Below, piece by piece: positions 32,817-44,796 of a DNA stretch of 64,000 bases. A program made the translations under genes and the position numbers. How positions within the stretch are numbered: position 1 is the stretch's first letter; the number at the start of each line of letters is the position of its first letter. This DNA is from Bisporella sp. PMI_857 (lineage: Eukaryota; Ascomycota; Leotiomycetes; Helotiales; Helotiaceae): the NCBI GenBank assembly GCA_021307315.1, contig JAJSPD010000022.1, forward strand, positions 372,001 through 436,000, read 5' to 3'. The notes under the pieces were generated by a model. The model ran no database searches and was not told the DNA's origin. It was given only the letters and a program-made list of their open reading frames with translations.

Positions 32817-33006
32817 TGTCGGAATGCCTACCACGTAGCAAAAGGCGTAGTAGCTATTGACTATGCTCTTGCTGGTGTGGTTCTGGTATTCGTTGATTGA
32901 TTCCTCTAAGCTACGGCCTATTGCCAAGTAAATATATAGGTGATAGAAGACCCACAATTCCCGCGATTTAGTGGACCGCGTGAAGCTATGTACGTACATT
33001 CCAACA
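32817..33006 (+). mobile_element. Solo LTR, family C
   Basis: A 190-bp element, TGTCGGAATGCC to CATTCCAACA, with the perfect 5-bp duplication TTTAG (32812-32816, 33007-33011). It lies 25 bp after a family D LTR. Confidence 0.88.
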
Positions 33007-33011
33007 TTTAG

Positions 33012-34719
33012 GAATATATTTCAAGGCTCAAATTCGACTTTATTTACGCTTCGGATTTTGTCTACGTTTGTGTACTCTTATGACGTAACAATGAATTAGA
33101 AGCAGTATCTAATCGTTGGCAAATTATGCGCGCTCACTTTAATTCTTTATTTCTAAAGTAGGCGTATTTCCATAGGGAGAGAATCTCATTGCCTCCGAGC
33201 GTCAGAAATGGCTCTCAGCTCTAGTTGCCTCTTTACGCACTACCCTTAACCCTCATTGTGACTAGAGTTAGCGAGAGATATTATTGGTGCAATTCTTGAT
33301 ATGGGCATTGTCTAGACGATAATCTGTACTTCTTACCATATTACAATTACAATTGCTCCACCTGAGATTATTCTTCAATTTATGAGGTCTATACTATGTC
33401 TGCTATCTTTTGTTGCATGTCCATAATCCCATGCCGCCAGGGGCGGCTTGACCAAGATGCTAAGTTCGATGCATTTATGCAATGGGCTCAACTCCAAACG
33501 ACTTCTCTAGTTCTGGAAAATAATTCCTCACTCGTCAGCAATGCCCCATACGTGATTCAACTTGTGAGACAGGTCAACTATAGGAGTCGATTAGATATTT
33601 CGTTCCAGCAAGCAATAGCTTCACAGATGCTACTGGGGACGATCTCCTCAAAATAAACTTCGAGAAAGTCAATTCGTATTTGATAACAGTCCCCATAAGC
33701 TGTAGATCTATACTAAATGTTAACCGCCTTTAGGTATAACTTCAAGTGTCAGAAGCACAACAAATTCTTCGAGATCAACTTATATCAGAAGAACTCGACT
33801 AATATTCACCACTGGCGAGCTACCCTCGCACGACCATCACGAGATATTGAATATTGACCTTTAGTATCGACGGAAGAAGGATGCACTAGATCATGAACCG
33901 TCACACCAGGAGGGTCAGCGCTTCGGACGCAGAGAATACTACCATAGCGAGATCAAACCACCAACCAAAATTCGGAACCGCTCTTACATCAACCGATCCC
34001 GTAAAAAGGACATGCAAACATTAGCACAGCAATTTAGCAAGAGGATCTGCTGATGTGGCGATACATGCTCCAGCAGGTAAGGACAAACGAATGGGCGCCG
34101 AAAGGGGTCACCCGAAAGGTTCGAAAGGCTAAAGGAAAACCTCGATTTGGATGTTCCCGCGTATAGGCACCCCACTTGAGCACCTACTTCCTTAGCATAT
34201 CCAAATAGAAATTGCAAAATTCATCCTATTTGCTAAGAAGAGTTGTCAGCACCCGCTGCACCGCAATGGTCCGAGAAAGAGCTCCTCGCCTCCCGTCTTG
34301 GCTTGGCTCTGCACCCCGGCTCTGCACCCCGGCTCTGCACTGTAGATCCGGCTCCAACATCCCCGCAACCCCCAACAAGCTATTATTATAACACCAATAT
34401 CGAAGGTGCGACTCCTAACTTTCTTTGTTTTCTATCTAGTCAATCGGGTACCTAGCCATTCCTCACTTCACTTGAATCTCAGAGGGAACTGACAGAGGAA
34501 GGCCCTCTCCTTCAACAAAACTGAGAACCAGATGCAAAAGTCGCAAGCGATTGTCAGATATCAGAAACGAAGTATATCACCAGAACAATATCTCAAGTAA
34601 GGAAAATACTCAACGCAATGCCCACCGATCATATATATACTAAAGTTTGTCATGTATTACTAGAAAACTTGCGGCCTTAATATTCTCAAACCATTGTACG
34701 ATATCATTGGAATTGTATA
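33012..34719. other. Intergenic, no gene seen; short tandem repeat
   Basis: Only short unconvincing frames. At about 34304-34340 a 13-bp unit (GGCTCTGCACCCC) occurs almost three times. A TATA-like ATATATATACTAAAG at about 34632 lies about 90 bp before the reductase ATG and may belong to its promoter. Confidence 0.4.
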
Positions 34720-35874
34720 ATGATGATAAAATCGAATACTGTTCTTGTTACTGGTGCGACTGGCTTTCTAGGCAAGGTTTTTGTCGAAGAGCTATTACGT
34801 CAGCAGAGCGATTATTCCATCCCGAAGATTATCCTTCTTATTTGCATCAAAGATCTAGAAGCTCATCAACGCTTCAAGAAACACATTGCTGCCTCTCCAT
34901 GCTTCGCAAGACTTCCAACAGACTGGACGAAGCATATTCAGGTCATAAATGGCGATTTTGCGGACCAGAATTGCGGCATTCCGGATGCCGATTACGAGGA
35001 AATCTGTCAGAGAATCACCAACATAGTGCACATAGCTGGATGTATCAAGTTTGACAGCGAAGTTTCGGAAGCCCTCTCATCTAACGTCGATGGCGCTCTT
35101 AATATCCTCACGATTGCAAGGAACTGTAAGAAGCTCCAGCAGCTTGTTATTACGAGCACTGCATATGTGATGCCTCCTCAGATGAGTCCGATTCGCGAAA
35201 CTTTGGTCCGGTTGCCACAACCAGCAACTCAGATCTACAACGACATGAAAAGCGGAAATCTCAGTATGCAGCAAGCCTTTGAGCTGACTCGGCATCCAAA
35301 CATCTACAGTCTCTCCAAATGCCTCGCAGAAAATCTCATATCTGAGAGGCAGGGATCTCTCCCCATAACAATTGTTCGTCCTAGCATCATCTGTGCTGCT
35401 TGGAAGTATCCTATACCTGGGTGGGTCGATAGCAAGGCTGATTTTGCTGGTTTGGTCCTTTCCTTTGGCATGGGCATTCTTAAAGTTGTCAACGGTAGAC
35501 GAGACACTAAGCTTGATATTGTGCCTGTTGATAAGGTGGCTTCCCACCTTATTCAACAGACCTTTCGAGAATGCCCTAGCAACATTCAAAGCTTTCAGTT
35601 GCGCATTATCTTTTCTGTGGCAACAGCGCAACATTCACTCGCCCTCGGAGATGCTTGTGAAATGTTACAAGCATTTTTCGATTGGAGAAGTACCATTTCT
35701 TCCCGGCTAAACTTTCGACACGTTGGCGCCCATGATCTTCTCTTCAATATCTATGAGCTTTTTGACCACAAAATGCGCTTGCACTTACGTGCCATAATTT
35801 GCCGCGTTCAGGGCAAGAAAAAGGAAGCTGCTGAAGCCAAAAAAAGCATACCGACTAGTAACGGCAATAAGTAA
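34720..35874 (+). CDS. Fatty acyl-CoA reductase-like NAD(P)-dependent reductase
   Basis: A single-exon frame of 384 residues from ATG 34720. The Rossmann dinucleotide motif TGATGFLGKVFVEELLR is at about residues 11-27, followed by the NAD_binding_4 (Male_sterile) landmarks INGDFADQNCGI, HIAGCIKFD, VDGALNIL and the active-site YSLSK at about 195. This family reduces fatty acyl-CoA to alcohols or aldehydes, usually at membranes. The C-terminal part (about 290-370) retains the HDLLFNIYELFDHKMRLHLR-type region typical of fungal members. It is shorter than many family members (about 450-500 residues) and ends in a Lys-rich tail, but it looks intact. The substrate is unknown. Confidence 0.82.
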   Translation: MMIKSNTVLVTGATGFLGKVFVEELLRQQSDYSIPKIILLICIKDLEAHQRFKKHIAASPCFARLPTDWTKHIQVINGDFADQNCGIPDADYEEICQRITNIVHIAGCIKFDSEVSEALSSNVDGALNILTIARNCKKLQQLVITSTAYVMPPQMSPIRETLVRLPQPATQIYNDMKSGNLSMQQAFELTRHPNIYSLSKCLAENLISERQGSLPITIVRPSIICAAWKYPIPGWVDSKADFAGLVLSFGMGILKVVNGRRDTKLDIVPVDKVASHLIQQTFRECPSNIQSFQLRIIFSVATAQHSLALGDACEMLQAFFDWRSTISSRLNFRHVGAHDLLFNIYELFDHKMRLHLRAIICRVQGKKKEAAEAKKSIPTSNGNK

Positions 35875-36177
35875 CCTATTTGAGCCGTACACAAATCAAA
35901 CGTATGATTTCCGTCCAGCGAAACCGGTAAATATTCCGAACCCGTACCTTTACCTACATGTCATTTTTGAAGGGGTATGTGAAAATTTGATGTAAATTTT
36001 GGCCTTGGCAATGGAGACTGGCAAGTCTAGCAATGGTACGAAAGTCTGTCTAGTAGATCGCATTTGGCGCTTTTGACTAGATTCAATTCAGTAATAATAG
36101 CAAGACCTGAAAGACATGCGCAAAGAGAGACTTACAGAAAGATATGCGAAAATTACTTGATTTCTTGCCTCTTTTAC
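35875..36177. other. 3' flank of the reductase gene
   Basis: No gene seen. Confidence 0.4.
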
Positions 36178-36408
36178 TGTTGGTATCACTTTCTGTGATA
36201 CCTTCTTCGTATTGATGACTTGCAATAGCTTAAGTCGGTTACCCACGGGGCACGTAGCACCGCGATCTCAGCGCAGTGCTATATATGCTCGTTGTAGGTG
36301 GTTGACTTGTTCTTAATTGTTCTAAGTTACGTCCTACGAGCGAGAACTTAAATACATTCAGGTGGTGGCCTGTGCGTCATGGAACGTTCACATGACTTTA
36401 TACCAACA
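36178..36408 (+). mobile_element. Solo LTR, family F
   Basis: A 231-bp element, TGTTGGTATCAC to TTTATACCAACA, flanked by the perfect 5-bp duplication TTTAC (36173-36177, 36409-36413). It is the only full copy of this family in the window. Confidence 0.84.
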
Positions 36409-36842
36409 TTTACTTTAGCCAAGTAAAGCATTCGATAGTTAGATTTGAACGTGTAATTAAACCCCTATCAGTGCCATGTCACCCAACGACATGCAGTTGA
36501 ACAGATGGATAACTAGTGGTCACTTGCAGCACTGATACATTTGTGGCAAGAACTCAATTTCACTAAAATAAATCATCCAGTACCGCGGATCAAGAAAAGC
36601 ATTCACCACAACGCAGTAGCGATAGATCATTACAGCTTTGCAGATGCCATACCCGCTGGCTAGTCCACTCTGCCTTTTGCCTAGGATACTCTTCGCTGCC
36701 AAAATTCTCGTGGAAAATAGACCTTGTCCTAAGCTTAACAAAGCGATCGATATCGTAGTCACAAGCTAAGGCTCAAGGACCTGTCAAGGATTCCTAGACG
36801 ACAGCACTCAACACAAACAGTCAATAGCCTCATCAATGGTCC

Positions 36843-38252
36843 GTGGTCCATGAAGAGCTTGTACTTGTGTTTGACTCTAGTAAGAAGAGCTCTCAGAGAT
36901 CCGTGAAGTCCTCTTCCTATCCAGAAGCCCTGCGTGGCAAAGCTTTCCGCAACCTGCTGACCAAGTCTGCAGAGTGGTTAAAACGTTCGAAATCGAGGAG
37001 CTCTGCGAAGTCAGCGGATACTTCTCGCAAGAGTGAACAAAATCCGGAGTTAATGAAGGCCAAGGCCGGTTCTGGTGAGGCTAGGCGTCTTCAGCAGAAT
37101 GACGCCATCTTGGCCGGCCCCCAGAACGTCACAGACCAACCAAGGGCTGGTGGACCGGCAGAGCCGAACACTGCGGATAAGCCTATCGGCCTGTGCCTGC
37201 ATCGAGATGATACCCAACAGGTGGTGCCTCAATCTGATGACCTGGCAGAAAATGCAGAGGCTCGCGCAGATCCACGTGTGCCTGGAAACCCAGAGGAAGT
37301 TGCAGACGCTCCTGCTCCTCTGCAAGCTCAAGAACACAATCTTTGGGAACAAGCCTACAAAGCAGTCGAAGAGTCCAAAGACTTCGAGGGCTATGTTATG
37401 AAGTATGAAAAAGATTCTTCCAAAGAGGCCCTTCCTCAGCTTCCCGATCGACAGAAGCAAATGGTAGCCATCATTGACACCCAGAAGAACGACTCAAAAA
37501 CTCATAGTGGGGCTTGATGATCTCGGGCCGCAAAGTCAACACGGCAGATTTGGTTGAGAATATCGTTAAGGGCACCATATACACCAAAGGAGCCGTGGAA
37601 CCCATCGCTCGAGGTAGTGGCGAATTCACGCTGCAATAGCCCGGGCTGGCGTTTGAATCCTACCGCCGGCTAGTAAAACACCTCGAAAGTGAGTTCGCGG
37701 CCCAGCCTGACTTCAAATAGCTTGTCACACATCCGACAACCAAGAAGAAAGACGCAATCAAACTGCTCGACATGATCACGGACCGTATGAACAGATATCA
37801 CGTCATTGAAGAAATGTTCAGGAGTCCAGCTGGCAGCAAAGAAGACTCAGCGAAGGTTGTTGAGCTAAGAGCCAAGTTTGAAACGAAGACTGTAGCGCTA
37901 TACACTGAAATACTGAAAGCACAGATACTTCTTGCTTGCACGTACGCCCGGTCTAGTTTCTTGCAATATGGCCGAGATGTAATCAAGTGGGACGATTGGG
38001 CCTCGATGCGGGGAAAGATCGTCAAGAAAGAGGACGATATCAACGCTGACATATCAGTCCTTGACCAAGCACGGATCTTTCGCATGCACGCAATGCTAAA
38101 GCAGATTGCGACGGAGCGGAACAAGATCGTTGAGATGTTCAACAAGCAAGCTCAACTCGACTAAGACCAACAAAACTCGAAGTTGTTCCAATGTTTCGAG
38201 AGCAGACTAGACTACCGAGGAACCAAGGCGCAGGTTACTCCTCGCGTTCCAG
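36843..38252 (+). pseudogene. NACHT_N-type NLR gene, N-terminal remnant
   Basis: The first part (36843-37517, no in-frame ATG) has a Lys/Ser-rich leader and then the NACHT_N entry motif LWEQAYKAVEESKDFEGYVM (about 37342-37401). After a shift near 37515 the frame continues with TAG stops at about 37637 and 37718, both plausibly former TGG, and reaches DMITDRMNRYHVIEEMF and ALYTEILKAQILLACTYARS (37772-38164). These are the expected later helices of the domain. A stop at 38162 and a GTAAGC donor at 38253 follow (75-nt intron, CTAAC branch, acceptor at 38327). No NACHT ATPase follows; the sequence runs into a Tc1-type transposase. NACHT_N proteins are the fungal NLR sensors used in non-self recognition. 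Confidence 0.68.
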
Positions 38253-38351
38253 GTAAGCAGAGGCACGTTCCACCCTAACACACCACAATCATTTTAATCC
38301 CATGACTAACATCGATGTTATATATAGGCACCTTTGACTGGATCGCGACAG

Positions 38352-39399
38352 ATGAAGGTATCTCCTCAAATGAGGGCTCGAATTTGTGAGCTACGCTCTA
38401 TTCAATGGTCATACAATCGAATTCATCAAAAATACCCTGAAATACCTTTAGCAACGATCAAAGGCGCAGTTTGACGCGCATTCTCTCAAGCCAATTTCAC
38501 GTCGAAACCACGTTCCTGCCGACGCCGTGCCCTTACTGACGAACGAACAACGCGATCATGTGTACGATATTGTCAATCATACGAATCCTCATATTAAGTT
38601 GCGAGATCTATTGCGCGAAGTCGATGATGTAGTCAAAAAGCGATCTCTTCAAGGCCTACTACGAGAAATGAACAAAAGGAAATGGCTTCAGCTTAAACGA
38701 CCTGCTATTCAACAACATCACGCAGATGCTCGATTAACGTAGGCAATCGATCATTAACATTACACTTTGAATGATTGGAAAAAGGTTACATAGTCGAATG
38801 AGTGTACAGTAAAACGAGAAGTCGGAATAAAGCTTATTTGGACTTTCGTACGGCCAAAAGATCAAATACGAAAAGGCGACGTACAACCTGTTCAAGCTTT
38901 TGGCAAAGGAGTAAAAAAGATGCTTTGGGCAGCGTTCGGGCATAACAGGCGTACGGGATTAGTACTTCTTGATAGTGATCCTTTGGTTTTACGTTAAAGA
39001 GTTACTTATTGGGTTATTAAAGCGTTATATCAAGCTTTCTTTCCTGATATTATAGTAGAAAAAGAAGAGTTCATGCACGACGGCGCAGGACTATATAAAG
39101 GGCAGATTGTAAATGATATTTTGAGAGAAATGAGTATTCGAGTTATGTTATGGCTCGCGTATTCTCTTGATTTGAACTTTATAAAGAATCTATAGGCTTT
39201 AATGAAAGCAGAATTATATCGATTACATCCTGAACTTGAGCATGCTCCTGATACGGATGAGACTTTAGATGCTTTAATTAAGGGTGCTCAGGAAGCATAG
39301 CGTGCTATAGATAATGGGATTTTATACAGATTAGCTACTACTATGGAGGATCGAGTTCAGGCTGTAATAGATAGTAAAGGATGGTACACTAAATATTGA
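38352..39399 (+). pseudogene. Tc1/mariner transposase, degraded with RIP-like changes
   Basis: The frames spell a DDE transposase in order: MRARICEL helix, LLTNEQRDHVYDIVNHTNPH, then RDLLREVDDVVKKRSLQGLL, WTFVRPKDQIRKGDVQPV, MLWAAFGHNRRTGL, FMHDGAGLYKGQI, ALMKAELYRLHPELEH and a C-terminal WYTKY just before TGA 39397. Several stops (mainly TAG) stand where the family has Trp, as before ALMK and after GAQEA. The first catalytic Asp position reads SNECT (Asp to Asn), and the SPDLNPIE-type block reads SLDLNFIK. Nearly all differences are G to A or C to T. At least one frameshift occurs near 38500. It is dead. Confidence 0.78.
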
Positions 39400-39498
39400 T
39401 ATTTGAAGCTTCAAAACACCACGTTGTTTACAAAATCCTCTCAAAAAGCGGCCATATCGACGTGTACGAATTAGGAATAGAAAGCTCTTGGCCTACAA

Positions 39499-39544
39499 GG
39501 GGGGGGGGGGGGGGGGGGGTCGACACTTTTTGCACCCTACTGTA
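39499..39544 (+). mobile_element. G21 run and right inverted end of the Tc1/mariner element
   Basis: A run of 21 G is followed by TCGACACTTTTTGCACCCTA and CTGTA. This looks like the outer end of a Tc1/mariner element, with TA as the target site. I could not find its inverted partner upstream of the transposase, so the left end is probably deleted. Confidence 0.5.
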
Positions 39545-39630
39545 GGGTACAAAGCAGACGGTAAGAATCTGCGGACCCAATTCAAAGACCATCATCTAGA
39601 GGTAAAGTAAGCATAACACGCGAGCCCTTT

Positions 39631-42112
39631 CTACATAATTCTGACGATCTGGCTGCTGTTGAACATTGGTTTCACAGTTTTCCTTAATTGACCATCCTCC
39701 TCCTTTTCAGACGTAGGCCATTCCATCCAAAATCTTCCAACTCTACCATAAGTTACCTCCAGACCTTTTGAAGTCCGGGAGTAAGTACGTTGCAACACGA
39801 GACCGTTACTCCACACCGCGGCGCTCCCCTTCCTACCAGATCTATCGTAAATCAGCTCTCGAACGAGTTCAGCACAGAACAGCTCTCTGGATTCATCAAC
39901 ATCCAAGACATCGAGATATACTGTGGCCTCTACACACTCTTGGGTAGTTTGAATGCGCATGGAAAATTTCTGGTCTTGGACCGAGACGAGATCGATGCCG
40001 CGGAGGACAGGACATCTCAATGATAAAGATCCTACGGTGAGCGACTCTGTCGAAACAGAGATGGATTGATCGACATCCGGGGTCGCGAGCACAGCAACTT
40101 TGATAATGCTCCCCTCTTTGCCTACAGCAAGTTGGCCGCCCATGACTAGAAAATGGTGGACCACGCCATCAACAGCCTGCCACGACCAAGAAGGCACGCC
40201 ACGTCCTTCAGGCCGAACTGTCCGTCCGGATCCAATATACCATAGGAGGTCAAAGATCAGATGACGTCTCCACAATCCATGCATGTAGTTGATGTGCACT
40301 TCCCCATTTGATATGTCCTGAGCAAGACCATATAGAGCCATAGATCTGTTCCGGGGGCGCTCCAGCTTAGCTTTCGTGTATCTGGCCACGAGTTCCATCC
40401 AGCACAGATGATAACCAAGCTCCTCCTCAGCGCTAAGGATTGTCGACTTGTCCCGTCGCAGTTTGTCGAAGTAGGCACGAAGGCCGTTGTCGAGCTGGAG
40501 CTCTACAGGTTTTGGGCGAAAAACAGAGTGGAAGATGCGATCGTAAATGTTTGGCTGGCGCCGGTATAATTGGCCTCCCCTTGTAGCCTCCGATGCGATA
40601 TGGGTGTTGCACTCGAAGAACAGAAACCGAGAGCCAAAGTGGAGGATTCGCTGTGAGAGGAGTCGTTCTTGCATGGCTTCTGCTCGTTGACCCAGGGGGC
40701 TTTGATTGACTTCGATGGAGAATGTCTTGGAATCGTAGGCAAATTCGGTGGCTCTGACTGTCATTGCCTTTTCCTTTGAAAAACGTAGACGACAGGGAAA
40801 TTCTTGGAAAGACAAGGGTCGTTTGTGAAAACAACCGCCTTCTACATTTACTGAGCTGCATGACGATATTGTGCAGTACGCATTTGCATACACCTTTCCG
40901 ATGGTTTTCACGTCCATATCCCAGTCTTCGGGCTTGTCTTGCAGGATACAGAGTGCGTCAACAAACAAATACCCGATACCGAGTTGGCGAGTGAGGTATA
41001 TAGCATGCTGGAAAGTGAGCGGCAAAGCCCTTTTCGTGATGTTTATCCCCCAAGCCTCTTCCTTGTCAGAGGTCAACTTCTGCCAGTCGGGCATACCTTC
41101 TCCGGAACAATAGCTCAGTGCAAGGTATCTGGCTTTGGCGAGATCGAAGTCCGCGGAAGAAGGTTTGATGAGACGAAGGGCACTCGACATGCTGTCGCCA
41201 ACATAGAGCAGTCTATCTGGTAGAAATGCCTCTGGGCCTTTGACCTTTCTGGACGAACAATGTGGACCATGGTTCAATTGACAATCAGCAATCCAAGACT
41301 TTGCAAGCTCCATACACTCTGAGGAGCCCGTCCAAGTTGGTATATGGACTGATGACGGCTGGCACTCAAGTTTTTCTGGCGACTTTAGCGCATTATAAAC
41401 AAACCGAAATTAGGGAGGCTATCATACCTTCTGTAATTGGTATCGGGTACCCCAACTGACGCGGATTCTCGGGCTGGCCTCTATCGAAACACAGTTGCAT
41501 GAAGTAACGGCTGTTATCCAACCAACTGCCACGTTGATCCTTCCAAACTGACAGCCATGCCCAGAGACGAGTGTGATCTCCTGAAGTGAAGCGGGTTTTC
41601 TCTTCCACATCGATTGATCCCCATAAGATGTTGCAGAGCTGGCATGAGCTTGGCGTGTAATTTGAATCACGAGATGAGAACCGCCACTTATGAAATTCTC
41701 GTCGCCGTATAATTGGGAAGAGGGACCCGGAAATCAAGCTAGACTGTTCCACGATCCGAAAGCACTCTTCGCAGAGTTTGCTCGAGATATGGCACTCGTG
41801 GCCTGCACAACTAACTTCCGACAGTAAAGGAGTCCTGGAGTCTGACGACCCCCCCAATGACCGCCATCCAAAGCGCCAGGTTGATATCGTCCAACGCTGG
41901 CGGCACCATGTGTAATAGCCGGGTATTTTTGGTATTTGCGCTATGATGAGTTGAATGGCTAGTATTAACGACCATATCAAAATCATGACTATCGTAAAAA
42001 CCAAGAAAACCCAGCCGACCATCAGCATTGAAACACACCATATAAACAATATCTCTTTAACTGCAGTCAAAGTAGTGGCAATAAAGCCAACAACATATTT
42101 CCACCACGACAT
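39631..42112 (-). CDS. Membrane-anchored HET-domain protein, two exons
   Basis: Exon 1 is 42112-41428 and exon 2 41375-39631, joined by a 52-nt intron (GTATGA...GTCGCCAG); the product is 809 residues. Residues about 7-60 form two hydrophobic segments (WKYVVGFIATTL; VSMLMVGWVFLVFTIVMILI), so the protein is probably tethered to a membrane. A Cys-containing linker follows (LCEECFRIV, CQLCNILWG). The HET domain begins near residue 310: ARYLALSYCSGEG, GYLFVDALCILQDKPEDW and, later, RILHFGSRFLFFEC. Motif 1 has SYCSG where the family has S-x-C/T-W-G, so the conserved Trp is lost, which may weaken or change activity. It is transcribed away from the gene at 42725. Confidence 0.8.
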
Positions 42113-42724
42113 TAAAATGGCCTCTCGGGGTGTTCTGAACGTCGTAGCTTACCCGGATTTGCAAGACCGCGTTGATCGAATCCAATATATGTTAGTGCCG
42201 GAAAATCTTGGTCTACCAGAATTTCTAGGTATGTTCCCTAATATTTGAAGATTAGATCTATTGACCACAACTTGCAATTCTACTCTCACCTTACAACAGG
42301 CGGGTTATGACTCAACAGACATGCTGGTGCCTGCCGGCTGGGGAGGCTGCGGGAAATTGAGATGGTGAATGACTGAATTGTGGATATTAATGTTGTGGAA
42401 CTTGTGTCTCTGACCAAAGGAGAGGAGGAGGAGGAGGTGGTGGTGGTGGTGGTGTATTTAAGACAAGTTTGGTTATGCGTTATTGTTTGGTTGCAAGGGA
42501 CACTTTAGCGAAGCACATAAGCACGCGCAATTTTGTTGCACAAATCCCAAGTTTGGGCTGAAATGCACTGCCCCCCCAATGCCCAATGTCAATTTTGGGC
42601 TGAAACGCACTGCCCGCCAATGCCCCAATGTCATTTTAATTGAAGTTCTCCTCCCCAAAAACTTTGAATATGAAGTTCTCAAGCTTCGCATTCAATCTTC
42701 CCTAAATCTGCAAGATCAATCCGA
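42113..42724. promoter_or_regulatory. Shared upstream region of a divergent gene pair
   Basis: This 612-bp stretch separates the start codons of the membrane-HET gene (minus) and the helical gene (plus). It holds a microsatellite of GGA then GGT triplets (about 42421-42453) and two near-identical copies of an about 40-bp unit (about 42554-42590 and 42594-42632; each contains TTGGGCTGAAA and GCACTGCCC). Repeated units between divergent starts could be binding sites, but that is inference. Confidence 0.5.
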
Positions 42725-44283
42725 ATGGTCGCCCCAGTGTTTGGATTCTCCGTAGGAGATTTCATCGCAGGAACGCAACTATTGGTCGAGGTCTTCAGTG
42801 CTTTCAAAGAAGCTGGAGGTGCATCCTCAAAGTACATCTCGGAGGTTTCTTTTCTCAACGGCCTCAACTCGACACTGCAGCACCTTGAAAAATACGTTAG
42901 CAACACGGCACAAAACGATATTTCCAAAGACGTGGAGAAGCTGGTGCTAGTAATTCGTGAACCTTTGGACGTGTTCAAGAAATTTCTGGATAAATATGAA
43001 GCCTCATTGGGCGCTTCGTCGACCAAGTCAACGGCCGGCAAGGCTTTGCGAACGATTCGATACACCATGAAAGATCTGTCTGGGATGGTGAAAGACTTGC
43101 GTCGCCAGATCGAACAGCCGCTTCAGGCAGTGAATCCACTGCTCTCATTGCAAGTAATGTAAGTCTCTTTGTACCCCACCCACCCTGGTCAATGCTCTGT
43201 TTTGCTTGTTGAGGGGACGGAAATGTACTCACGATATTAAGCAGACACTCCCTCGAAAGGTTGCCTGGACAACTTTTAAAACCCGCACAATGCGCTCTTC
43301 TCGTAGATGCAATTAGGCTCGCAGACATTCCGGTGGAGCTTGATAAGCAAATCGGACTGCTTCAGCGCACAGCGGCGGAGCACAATGTTAAGCAAGATGA
43401 GCAGCTGCAGGTCGTAACGAAGCTGCGTACCGAGCTGGACGATAAAATTGCGAGCTTAAGCACCGCAATCGACGAAATCAAAGATAATGCCGCGGAAGAA
43501 TCGACCGCCAAAGATCGCCATGAGGAGCAGCTAGCGGCGTCAGAGAAGCTGGAAGAGACGATCAAAGAGCAACAAATGCTTCTGACTACGTTGAAGTCGT
43601 TTTTGGAAGACAAAGCGTCCATGGGCGAATCTGTTCTAACATCTGACACAGATTTTGGGGATCAAGATGGGAAACAACTGTCGGCCTCATCATGGGCATT
43701 AGGAACATTGCCTGCTGCGCACTCCGCTCTAGTACTACTCTCGAGCGTAGTGTCTAGCATTATAACGACATCAGTCGTGATTGGTGCAGCGCCAACCGCT
43801 ACTAGTAGCAACTTAACTATAGCCCAAGGACCGAAATACCTTCCTTCGGCGAAGCATTCGCCAACTTCTCTAGGGTCATTATCCTTACCGCGAGCGAGCG
43901 GTGCCTATACATCCACAGGAACGACCTCGGATTATAATCGACAGAGGCCCAGCGAGCCAGAACAGACTCAAGTAGCCGATTGGCTTTCCGACTGGTCAAG
44001 ATCGCAGAAATTCGCACCGGAACAGAAAAAGGCGCAAGAGATGAACTGGGGCCTTGCGGTGACCGGGGACAACACAGGTTGGAGTCGAAGGCTTTCTAAG
44101 CTGTCCGACCCCGAAACAACGAACCCGAAAAAGTGGTACGACGACACGCCCGGCGTAGTGATCGCACCATTTCCAAGCGGAGGATTTCCTCCAGATGCTC
44201 TTAGTCGGTCTGGCGCTGTGTGTGATGACCCCAACAGCTACTCCGATAGTTTTTCTGGAGGTTACTCAGGAGGTGATGAGTGA
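42725..44283 (+). CDS. Helical N-domain protein with coiled coil and membrane segment, two exons
   Basis: Exon 1 is 42725-43158 and exon 2 43245-44283, with an 86-nt intron (GTAAGT...TTAAGCAG). The product is 490 residues. It begins FGFSVGDFIAGTQLLVEVF, the signature of an N-terminal helical domain found at the front of many fungal STAND/NLR-like and ankyrin proteins. A long Glu/Lys/Gln-rich coiled coil covers about 185-270, a hydrophobic segment (ALVLLSSVVSSIITTSVVIG) about 306-326, and a Ser/Gly-rich disordered tail follows. The NTPase and repeat domains usual for this N-domain are absent. I recognise no enzyme activity. Its divergent neighbour is a membrane-anchored HET protein, so a functional pair is conceivable. 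Confidence 0.78.
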
Positions 44284-44796
44284 ATCTACTTTGGCACTGA
44301 TTCAACCATTTTTTGAGAATCAATTAAACTTTTAAAATGGGGTACAGTCTTCGTTGTAGAGAACGGTAGTTTTCTATGGATTTAAGGCATGAGATCTGCG
44401 ACGCCTGTTTCTTTAGGGATAAAGGTTTCCAGGCTCCTTTTCTATGTCTGCAGACAACGAGATAGATCCAGGAGAGATTCCAGCCTATTTACCGGGCCTT
44501 ACACAAGTAGAAGAGATGATTATTGCCCGTTCTTATGTGCAGATGTAGTGCATCGATACTACTCTCTCGTCATCTTCAAAACTGACACAATAAAAGAATA
44601 CACCACATTTAGTTCCAGCCTCTCGGTGATCCAGGCGGGCTCTCAATCCTCCGCTCACTCGTAATTGCTTGCCCTACACTCCCGAACTACTGATGTTGCG
44701 GTTGTGCTAACCCGGGACTTGAGAGCGGTGAAGCGTAGGCGCCTGGAATGGGCACGGCATGGTAGGTCTGCTCGCCAGGTGCGGCGGATACTTGCT
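44284..44796. other. Intergenic, no gene seen
   Basis: Region between the converging 3' ends of the helical gene and the membrane-protein pseudogene. Confidence 0.4.

Noticed and set aside
41393..42112. Separate small membrane protein upstream of the HET gene
   Set aside because: A 52-nt GT-AG intron joins it in phase to the HET frame.
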